Shown here in pieces: positions 55,890 through 64,000 of a stretch of DNA of 64,000 nucleotides. The DNA lies in the NCBI GenBank assembly GCA_016647705.1, contig CM028335.1, forward strand, positions 5,968,579-6,032,578, given 5' to 3'. Both the position numbers and the translations under genes were made by a program. The first letter of the stretch is position 1. The number at the start of each line of letters is the position of its first letter. Source of the DNA: Eucommia ulmoides. Taxonomy: Eukaryota > Streptophyta > Magnoliopsida > Garryales > Eucommiaceae. The notes beneath the pieces were generated by a model that saw only the letters and a program-made list of their open reading frames with translations, did not search any database and was not told the origin of the DNA.

Positions 55890-56260
55890 TGTGACGAGAA
55901 ATAGAGATTTTTGGATGACGGGTTATCCGCAACTTGCAGTAGTGGACAACTCTCAATCTACGGGTGCACATGATGTAGTGGCTCAAGTAAAGCCAATGCT
56001 GAATCATTCAATGAAACAGACCTATGAAAATAGGTTCAATAACCCATTACAAATGTCTGCAGAGCCTGAGATGCAAGAAGACCACATATATGGGAAAAAT
56101 ATATTTGCTAGATCACCCTCTTAGAAGAATGCTGAAAATGATGGAAATGGTGTTGGAGCTGATCCAGTTGAACTTAAAGCTTTGAAACATCAAATGCTTC
56201 TAGCGAAGTGGGTCTGTCTCAGCCTGATGACTTTCATCTCGGCAGGATAAAACTCACGAG
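55890..56260 (+). other. Gene-like fragment of unknown identity, antisense inside the copia element
   Basis: The plus strand is open for 77 codons (55891-56124) and, after one TAG, continues in frame with KNAENDGNGVGADPVELKAL. Earlier words are NSQSTGAHDVVAQVKPMLNH and QMSAEPEMQEDHIYGKNIF. The composition (acidic, Gln/Met/Asn-rich, little low complexity) looks like a host nuclear protein rather than retroelement pol. It sits where copia gag should be, in the opposite orientation. I cannot name the family; capture of a host exon is an inference. Confidence 0.35.
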
Positions 56261-56269
56261 GAATATTCG

Positions 56270-56685
56270 CGAAGAATGAGGTTTGCGAAGGTGCAGAGGC
56301 TAGTGGTGCGATCTGGTTCGCGATGGTGCGGCTTGGTTGCGATTCGCGAAGGTAGAAGATTCATAGTTGTACAAAGGAGGTTAGGTAAGGATTTCATGAG
56401 TTTACTTCATGGTCAAACGGCAGTGCGACGGCTAAGGTTTTGTGATAAAGGGTTGCGATTTGACAACAGTGGCAGTGGCTAGGGTTTCGCGTGATTGGTT
56501 TGCGGCAGCGGTAGTTAGGGTTTGAAGCAGTGGTAGTGGCTAGGGTTTCGCAAGTGTGGTTCACGAGTTGACAAACGACAGACAGTGGCTAGGGTTTCAT
56601 GGTGGTGCGGCGGCAGCAATGCCTAGGGTTTCGGTGGTGGCTAGGGTTTGGGTGGAAAAAAAATTGGTTTTTGATACAAAAAAAT
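56270..56685 (-). other. Copia leader with repeated telo-box-like motifs
   Basis: Minus sense contains AAACCCTAGCCAC or close variants at least six times between 56480 and 56650, and GCGAACC/CGCGAA phrases upstream. AAACCCTA is the plant telo-box sequence found in promoters of translation-related genes. A degenerate primer site (TTGTATCAAAAACC in minus sense, about 56664-56678) follows the LTR. Confidence 0.5.
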
Positions 56686-56840
56686 TATAGGAGAAAGAAG
56701 GAAAATATAATTGATAATTTTTATATATACTGAATGTGTTCTATGGTAGGCTAAATTAAGAAGAATATCATCAAGATAAATGGACGAATAAAACCCAAAT
56801 ATCAAAAATAAAAATAATGTATAAATATAATATTTCAACA
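56686..56840 (-). repeat. 5' LTR of the minus-strand copia
   Basis: In minus sense TGTTGAAATATTATATTTAT to TTTCTCCTATA, about 155 bp. It matches 39412-39588 plus 45349-45357 and so preserves the empty target site ATAAT of the gag-only element. Confidence 0.75.
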
Positions 56841-57658
56841 ACAGTTTAACGATCAAACAGATAGTTCAACGTCATTTATTACATTATTATTAGAGAAATT
56901 ACGACTGATACAATGCCCAAATTGGTTACTCACCAACCAAAAAATCCTCAATCCTCCCTCCATCAAACTATAAGCAATAGGTAAAATGCCTACAAATTAA
57001 CATGATTTGAGAATTAAAAGATACAATTTTGTTTTCTAATTTGAAACAAAATTATTCTTGGAAAAATGAATTGTAGAAATGAATCAGATCACTAGTTATA
57101 AAAAAAATTCAAATTGACAACTTTCCCTAAAAAAAAATTACAAAATCAAAATTAAATTTACAGTAAAGTGATGAAATAACAAATATAGTGCAAAATAAAC
57201 AAGAAATATTATTGGACATATGGTGAATTACAAACAAAAAACTAAATCAAAATAACCCCCCACCCCCAAAAAAAAAAAGGAGATCGAGGCAATCGTTGCC
57301 CAAGCAACATTGCTTATGGTTTTAATTGAGCGTCTGTCTCTTAAGACACAACGATCAACAGCTAATGGTACCAATATTGAAAATCAAAAACTCATTGAAC
57401 AAAAAAGTGTAGAAACTCTCACTCTTAATAAAAATGAATCTTGAGGAAATTCATGAATCCAAAGATTATATTGTTGATACCTAAAAGGGTTACCAGGATT
57501 AAAAACCTTACTTTTTCTTTATACTTTTATATTCATACTTAAAAATCTAATTTTGAGAGTTCAAATATTTACAAGAAAGAGCTGGTTTAGATTTTGCACA
57601 TATTTTCTATTATTTTTAACACACTTTACGAAGATAAGAGATTTTTGAAGATTTTTTT

Positions 57659-57691
<33 letters not shown>

Positions 57692-57696
57692 ACAAA
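56841..57696. other. AT-rich intergenic sequence
   Basis: No gene. C/A homopolymers at 57257-57280; T-runs up to the Helitron border. Confidence 0.5.
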
Positions 57697-60600
57697 TCTA
57701 TATCTATAGTTATAATAAATAAAAGAGGCCGTCAGGTTAGGTGCTTAATTGATAGCAGTTCCGTAATATTCTTTTTAATTTTGTCTTTTGTATTTGGAAT
57801 TTTCATGTTCTTTACTTAATATATAAAACCAACCTTAATGATCGAGGTGGCAGTTACGGGGCTGAGAATGATGGGAGTGGCGGCTGAGAATGTTCTATTA
57901 TACAAAACATGATGGCTTTTTAGTTGATTAGGACAAACTTATGATTAGGACAAAAAAATATGACTAGGACAAACAAAATTGCTGACGAGGCTAAACAAAT
58001 TTGCTGACTAGGACAGATTGAGACAAATTAATTTTATTTTAGGTTTTGATTTACTTAATTTTTTTCTAATTGAGCATTGATTAAGGTAAACTGATTTTAT
58101 TTTAGGCATCGATACCTAATTTCTCTTAATTTAAATGTTAATTTAGTTAACTAACACAAATTTCCCTTTTTCGCATTTTCTGAGTAGGAAGGTTTGTAAC
58201 TTAATTATGTCAATCTCTCTCTCTCCAATTAACTTCTAACCCTAATTATCTCCAATTGCCTCTCTCTCTCTCTCTCTCAAGATAAACAGGCACATACACG
58301 AGGAATCACCTGTGATAGACTTGCGACTGAGAGGAGGCTAGCCGAGGCTGAAAGGGTTGAGGATCTGCAATTTTGACGGTTATGGGGCTGAGAATGATCG
58401 AGGTGGCGGCTGAGAGGTTTGGGGGATGAATCTAAATCTGAATCCAATTTTTCACCAGATCTGAGATTAAAATTGGGTAATATTCAATAAATTGTTTTCT
58501 ACTTTTTTTCTTCTGTTCCGATTTGTGTTTCTCCTCTACAACAGAAAAACAAATGTTGCAATCGTCATTTGTGTCTCTTCTATGTTCGTTTTGTGTTTTT
58601 GTTCCCATTTGTGTTTCTAACATCTTTATGGTTCCTATTTGTGTTCTCATTCGACGATTAACATGTCCGTCTTTGATTTGGTTCATTTTCAGATTGGCGT
58701 CGTTTAATCCATCATCGATTATGTAATTCAGGTTCGTCGTCGATTTGGTTCAGGTTAGATCCATCACATTGCCAGCACCCATCACTGCTCTATTTTTTAT
58801 TTTATTTTTAATTTGAATCCGATGATCGACAATCTAGCCATTAAATCTACCTAATTTGCTAGGGTTTGTGGCTTCCGTTTCTCTGATTTTTTTTTTTTTT
58901 CAAATTGTTTTGTTGAAAATTCAGATTGAAGAGAACATCTATAATTTCGTGAAGAAGGTTTGACTCTATAGTAGATCAACGCTAACAGTACGCCCACGGT
59001 ATTGCTCAGCAGCTCATGTCAAGAGGTTAGTGATTTGTTTAATTTTATAGTTCTTGGGTGATTTGTTTAGTTAGCCTCGATTGTTTACTTCTGTTGTTGA
59101 TAAAATTTACAGGTGTTCATATATGAATTCTAATTCCATGCATCCATACATTACCTAATTGTAATTCAATTGGAATTTCTCAAGATTTTTATATAAATCT
59201 AACATGTATGTTTTTAATATACGTTTATGTGCCTATTCTCAATGTCTCTCTCTCTCTCCATAGCTTTAGTATTGGTTTCTTTCTATCGCACTGAATTATT
59301 GTGCGTCATTCTCTATACATGTATATATATTGTATTTAGCACTCTATTTTAACTATCTTGGGTAGTTTTGATTTAAATGTTATTAGATTATTGTTTTCGT
59401 ACGTGCCTTTGTACTGGTGACGGTGGCCACAGAGAAAGCAGCCGGAGGAAGGGAGAAACACGATGAAGCACCAACAACAGCAACAAGGCAGTAGTGGCGA
59501 AGGTCTGAAGTGTTACTATCTCTAGCGTATTCGCGATCTTCAACTTCAAGTCCCCAATTCATCATAAATCACAGTTTCTTTTACTTTGTATTATTGATTA
59601 GTCATTAGATTTCAAACCAACTATTTATGTTTCCAGTTTTTTTTGTTGCCATATTTCTGTTTTAAAATTTATTTTCTAGGATCTATTTTCCTAGATTTTA
59701 TGTTTCTCTTTCCAGATTTTAGTTTCTATTTCTAGATTTGTTGTAAACCACTTGAGTTTGTTTCACTTTTATTTTGTATTATAGATCACTTATTAGTGCT
59801 AAAGCAGAAGATTTATATTCCCATATTTTTTGTTCCAAGTTTTTTGTTCCCCATTTTATGTTTTGGGAATTGTTCGCAGATTTTATGTTCTCATTTCCTA
59901 GATTTTAGAGGGTTTTTTTACTTCACCTTCTAAACTCTATTTTTGCTCATTTCAAATTTTTATGGATAAAATATATTCTAATATGGAGTGTTCCTTTATA
60001 ATTTCTCCAAATATGAGAAAAAAAAAAACACAAAAAAGTTGAGGTTATTAATTATGTTCCTCGAAATCTCTCCTTCATCTCTTTTTTCTAATATTTATCT
60101 GAAATTATGTTTAATTGGTTAACTTTTTCATTATATTTGTATTAGATTTTATTTTTTTATATTGCAATCGGGCTCAAATGGTGTAATTTTGTTTGTATGA
60201 GTTTTGTTTATAATAAGCCTTCAATTATTGAAATGTTAGGGGAATTGTTGTATAATCAAATTTGATTATCTCATTTTGTCAAAGAAAATAAATTGTTATC
60301 TATGTATTCTTGGCTATTGTTGTATTGGCTTGAAAATCCATTGTTGAAAATGGGAGTGTTATATAAACAAAGTAAATTATGCTATTTTTTTTTTTTTTTT
60401 TTTTTGTTATGACTATGTTTATTTGAAAATGGAATAAAGTGGAACTTGAGAAATACATTGTGTTTTCTCATTTTTTTTTGAAATGTTGGTTAAGTTTTAT
60501 TGATTGTTATTGGTTGTGTTATGTATTGTTCTATTCATTTGAAAACAGAAGTGAGATCTTGAGAATGATGTATTGATTGTTCTGTAATTTTATTTTTTAA

Positions 60601-60729
60601 AATTTGTGCATGTATTATTAATTTATACCTAATTGTGATTAATTGGAATTATCCAATAGTAGAAAAAGTTAAACAATTTGATGTTCAATTTGTTAACACC
60701 CGTGCCTTCAGACACGGGTTATACACTAG
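57697..60729 (+). mobile_element. Non-autonomous Helitron, 3.0 kb
   Basis: 5' end TCTATATCTATAGTTATAAT directly after A (57696). 3' end CTAG (60726-60729) directly before T (60730), i.e. insertion between A and T as for Helitrons. Six to ten bases before CTAG is a perfect hairpin, ACCCGTG (60698-60704), loop of 8, CACGGGT (60713-60719). No Rep/helicase frame is present. The interior has GGGGCTGAGAATGATxGxxGTGGCGGCTGAGA twice (57857 and 58385), CT-rich leader-like DNA, and possible captured exon pieces: 58925-59028, bordered by CAG and GTTAGT, and a Gln-rich MKHQQQQQQGSSGEGLKCYY frame at 59463-59528. Confidence 0.85.
60698..60719 (+). other. Helitron 3' terminal hairpin
   Basis: Seven-bp perfect stem with an 8-base loop (CCTTCAGA), placed 6 bases before the CTAG terminus; the usual termination signal of rolling-circle transposition. 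Confidence 0.85.
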
Positions 60730-61440
60730 TATTTATATATTTCGCCTTAACTTTTAATATTTACATATAACTCTAAAATATATATTGTTTTTAACTTCTT
60801 AATATTTTCATATTAGTCCAAAATATATCATTTTCAGTCTAATAACTAATCTTATCAGTCAATAGTCACAATTTTAACAAAATAACTATAATTTTATTTT
60901 TGTAATTTATTTTATACTTTTATTTTAATTTTCAAATTGAAAGAATGAAATCTAAATTGACATTCCGATTAACCATCTCAATTTTAAAATTGAATAAATT
61001 ATTGATTTCACTTTTAAAATTTGAGTGTAGTTTGCCTTTATTTCCTAATGTTTTTGTATTGATATATTTGGGAATAAGCAATCGTCTCTCAAATTACGTG
61101 TTCAATTTTTAAATAAAATATTATAAATTTTACTCTTAAAATTTTATTGTAGTTACATTTTACTTTTTAATATTTTATATTTTCATTTTCGATTTGTCTA
61201 TAATCTATAATAGAAAGCGAAAACAAAACATGAAAAATAAAAACTAAAAAAATAAATGAGAACAGAGAAAATAAATAACAGAAAAATATAGAGTTTTTTA
61301 TTGTTTAGCCCTAATTTTAGAGTCACTTTCCTCAATAAACCATTTAAATAAATAGGTTATTATTTAGTCCCTTTTCAAAACATTGTTAGCGTTTAGTCCT
61401 TGACAGGTGGTGAATAGACATATATATTCTCACCTGTATA
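60730..61440. other. AT-rich intergenic sequence
   Basis: Nothing recognisable as coding. Confidence 0.5.
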
Positions 61441-61598
61441 ATGTAGAAACCCTAATCATCTTATTCATTAATCAATTTTCAACCCTCTCTCTATCCCACA
61501 GCCGCAAGCTCTCTGTATCTCTCTTTCTCTCTCTCTATCTATCTCACAGTTGGAAGACCCACATCTGCGAACCATCGCCACTGTGAACCGCTATCGTT

Positions 61599-61638
<40 letters not shown>

Positions 61639-62110
61639 GTGCTCGCCAGAGATCTACTCGTCACCAAAGATCTGCTCGTCGCGAACCATCGCTGCCATGA
61701 ATTGCTACCGTTCGTCGTTTGTCGTGCTCTCTCTCTCTCTTATCTAAAAAATTTCCAGATCTGCTTGTCACCATGCTCGTCGTTCGTTGCCATGCTCACT
61801 CTTCGCCATGTTCTCTCACTCTCTCAGTCGCAAGCCCCCATATCATTCTCGTCACCACGAAGCATCGCCACCATGGAACTACTGACCGTCACCCTCTCTC
61901 TCTTTCTCTTTGAATGTTCATGTGATTTTTTGTTGATTTTTGTGGAGTTTTTGTTTATTCACGTGAATATTCTTTTGTTGATTTTATTTATTCTTTGTAA
62001 ATGTTCATATCGATTTATTTTTGGTAAATGTTCGCTGTGATTTGGTAAATGTTCATATTGAATTTTTGTTTTTAATGAATGTTCTAGTGAATGTTCATAC
62101 CAATTTATTT
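61441..62110 (+). other. CT-microsatellite-rich, gene-leader-like region
   Basis: AAACCCTAATC (61447) and CT-rich DNA with (CT)n at 61602-61635 and 61726-61740. Repeated words GCGAACCATCGC (61567, 61680) and GATCTGCTCGTC (61650-61780) occur. Plus-strand open frames (61597-62040 and others) are mostly Leu/Ser runs encoded by the CT repeats, so they are not supported as genes. It could be the leader of a captured or decayed gene. Confidence 0.35.
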
Positions 62111-62504
62111 TTGTTAATCTTAGATTTTTTTATTCAATATTTTGATTTGTTGTGAACATTCATTGCAACACAATCAACACATAAACAAGTATCAAACATC
62201 TAAAAAATATCAAAATAAAAAAGTGAATGTGAATGTCTTGCTATATTTTACAAAATGACATTTTATGTAAATTATGAAAAATAATAGTCAAAAAACATAC
62301 AACTATTTTCTAAAAAATCTCATAGGGCTAACAACTTTATCATAATAGTTGGGCATTTATTTTTTGATTTTTATATCATTTGTAGACTAAATAATAAAAT
62401 TCCCAAAAATATATTGAACAATGAAAAACAAAAACAAAAACAAAAACAAAAAACAATAACATAATGAAAATAAAATACCCAAAATAAGAAACCAAATATA
62501 AAAA
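62111..62504. other. AT-rich intergenic sequence
   Basis: No gene; A-rich repeats (AAAAAC)n at 62423-62455. Confidence 0.5.
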
Positions 62505-63394
62505 AATTAGCAACTATAAATTAAAAATAAAGAAAAATAAAATACAACCCAAACACCAAATATTTAAAATAAAAAGTTAAGAAACTACATCAAATATTTA
62601 AAATAAAAAGTTAAGAAACTATCATTTATTATATAGAAGTCAAAATTAAGAATCAACTACAATTCAAAATAACACATATCTCTAATCTCTTTATTTTTAT
62701 TAAATCAATGGTTGAACTTTTATTTTTCATTATCAATATTTTGACTTCTATTAACTAATTACCCCTTTAAAAATAGACATATTCACCTTATTATTTTTAA
62801 GAAAAATCAATTACAATCTTTAAAATTTCATATACTCTTTCTTTAATTTATATAAATTTCAAGTGAATTTCTAAAAAAAATTATCTTTTAAAAAATATTT
62901 TATATTTTCTGTTATATATAGATAAGAATCAAAATTATAATATCAAAATATTCAAATAAAAAATATCTATTAATATATTTTTTTTTAAAATCCGCATCGA
63001 GTCTAAAACTAGTCTGAAATGAGAAGGATAATTAAATATTGAATTTAAGTTTGTTTTACTTCATGTTCCCGTAATTTATCATAGAAATCTAAAACATGTT
63101 GGAAGTGAATTATTTTTATTTTTCGAAAATATATGCCGGACAAATACGAAAATGGTAGTTTAAAATACCATACAAAGATCTGCTTTGCCCCAAACTCGAA
63201 CCCCAGTCCTTTAAAAGGTTCACAAACCCCTCACCCACTAAGGACAGCGGAGGAGGTGGTGAAATTGCTCTCTTTATTTTCCTTAGATTCGAATCTTTTT
63301 TTTTTTTTTTTTTTTTTTCAGATTTTAAATTTTTTTTTTTTTTTTTTTTTTAATAAATTCATTAATTAAACTGACCATTAGAACGAATCGAGCA
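62505..63394 (-). mobile_element. Dispersed SINE-like repeat, copy 2
   Basis: Outer block at 62505-62590 and core at 63060-63394, collinear with 27370-27800 but with about 470 bp more between the blocks. The minus strand core contains GGGGTTCGAGTTTGGGG (B-box match) and TTAGTGGGTGAGGGG upstream (A-box-like). Two long T-tracts (63297-63318, 63330-63350). Both copies end GAATCGAGCA, after which this copy is joined directly to a copia LTR. Confidence 0.5.
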
Positions 63395-63572
63395 TGTTAG
63401 TGTAATAATGGGCTTAACCCACTTGGCCCATAGGACAAAACTCTAATCCCATTTCCCCTATAAATACTTATGTATAGTTTCTATTCTGCATATTTTTAAT
63501 GCATGTAACCTTATATTTCTTTCTCAATAAATTAATATATGGTTCATTCTCCACTTCTCAATTATCTTCACA
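63395..63572 (+). repeat. Copia 5' LTR (178 bp)
   Basis: TGTTAGTGTAATAATGGGCT to CAATTATCTTCACA with a TATA box CCTATAAATA (63460) and an AATAAATTAATA poly(A)-like region (63525). It is short, as in many plant copia elements. The second LTR is beyond the right edge. Confidence 0.7.
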
Positions 63573-64000
63573 TAGTATCAAGAGTAAGTCTTTTCTGAAT
63601 TTGGTCTTTCTAAAATATTCGCAACCCTAAAAACTTCCACTGTCGCCCGTATTCTCTTGAGACATTCGTCGCTATTGTAGGCTTCATTCCTTCTCCGGTA
63701 TCAACAACCATACACCACTGTCTTCGTCTTGCAGAGACGAACACATCACCACCAAAATCACCGCCATTGGAGATTACACGCTCCCTCACGCACCTTCAAT
63801 ATCCTGCAGTACCACCACCCTTTGTCGTCTCGGATTTCGGGATCTACAGCCTCAACCAGGGCTTCAAACCAAACTCACAATATACCATTGGAATCGTATC
63901 AACGAGACGATTCGAATGACGCAAAAACAATTCCATTACAACGCCGTACGCACCCCCGTTGTGCCACGTCAGCCTTAAATCCAGTAAGGAGCCTAGTCAG
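63573..64000 (+). mobile_element. Copia primer site and leader, runs off the right edge
   Basis: TAGTATCAAGAGTAAGTC (63573) is a slightly altered initiator-Met primer site (TGGTATCAGAGC). The following 400 bp is moderately GC-rich, with CTGTCGCCCGTATTC and ATCACCACCAAAATC, without a confident gag start before the edge. Confidence 0.6.

Larger units (their letters stand above)
39412..56840 (-). mobile_element. Ty1/copia element, minus strand, about 5 kb, split by three insertions
   Basis: The right (5') LTR is about 56686-56840. The left (3') LTR is 39412-39588 plus 45344-45357. Both contain AATATAATTGATAATTT, AAGAATATCAT, AAAAATAAAAATAATG and end TGTTGAAAT in minus sense. Between them, in minus-strand order: leader, protease, integrase, RT, RNase H and a purine tract AACTTGATAGAGAG before the 3' LTR. 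Removing the inserts 39589-45343, 46072-47271 and 47713-53054 with their target duplications leaves about 5.1 kb, a normal copia length. All coding parts carry stops. I cannot see a clear target duplication of the copia itself. Confidence 0.88.

Noticed and set aside
61550-62040. Leu/Ser-rich frames up to 147 codons
   Set aside because: They arise from (CT)n repeats; three overlapping frames are open at once, which indicates composition rather than coding.

Overview
This window is nuclear DNA of a plant, most likely a eudicot. It is AT-rich and mostly intergenic, and it carries two spliced plant-type genes, both damaged or incomplete. Between them lies a dense collection of plant transposable elements: Ty3/gypsy chromovirus, Tat-like and Athila-like LTR elements, Ty1/copia, hAT, PIF/Harbinger, Helitron and SINE-like sequence. 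There are long (TA)n, (CA)n, (CT)n and poly-G tracts. I see no bacterial operons, tRNA or rRNA genes, or CRISPR. The species cannot be named from the sequence alone.

Layout from left to right. 1-1972: the 5' half (three exons, minus strand) of a polygalacturonase gene that runs off the left edge. 2.9-4.1 kb: a foldback-like inverted repeat built of ~50-bp units around a (TA)n core. 4.6-8.1 kb: three copies of one non-autonomous hAT family; two of them lie in a 1.16-kb tandem duplication. 8.5-11.2 kb: copia LTR relics and a decayed copia RT/RNase H. 11.3-13.5 kb: a MITE and a larger inverted-repeat element. 15.8-26.7 kb: a Tat-like element split by a complete but dead 8.9-kb Ty3/gypsy chromovirus, which has a perfect GAGAC target duplication.

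26.7-36 kb: a dispersed SINE-like repeat, then a ~3.3-kb tandem duplication made largely of Tat-like LTR sequence, ending in the promoter of a papain-type cysteine protease gene. 36.1-37.7 kb: that protease, a two-exon SAG12-like gene with a stop codon just before the mature domain and a frameshift near the C terminus. 38.4-39.1 kb: a fourth hAT element carrying a gene-like 5' region. 39.4-56.8 kb: one minus-strand copia element of about 5 kb, split by three independent insertions: a gag-only LTR element (TSD ATAAT), a PIF/Harbinger-type element (3-bp TSD) and an LTR element block containing an Athila-like LTR (TSD AAATG). 57.7-60.7 kb: a non-autonomous Helitron. 63.4 kb to the right edge: the 5' LTR and leader of another copia element.

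The two host genes show no functional link beyond both being cell-wall or secretory-pathway hydrolases by family. The order of insertions can be read from the target-site duplications, so the window works as a small stratigraphic record. I found no convincing new biochemical system. The most unusual items are the transition-type nonsense pattern of the chromovirus, the triple-nested copia, the gag-only LTR element, the foldback element, and the protease whose promoter fragment is repeated three times upstream.
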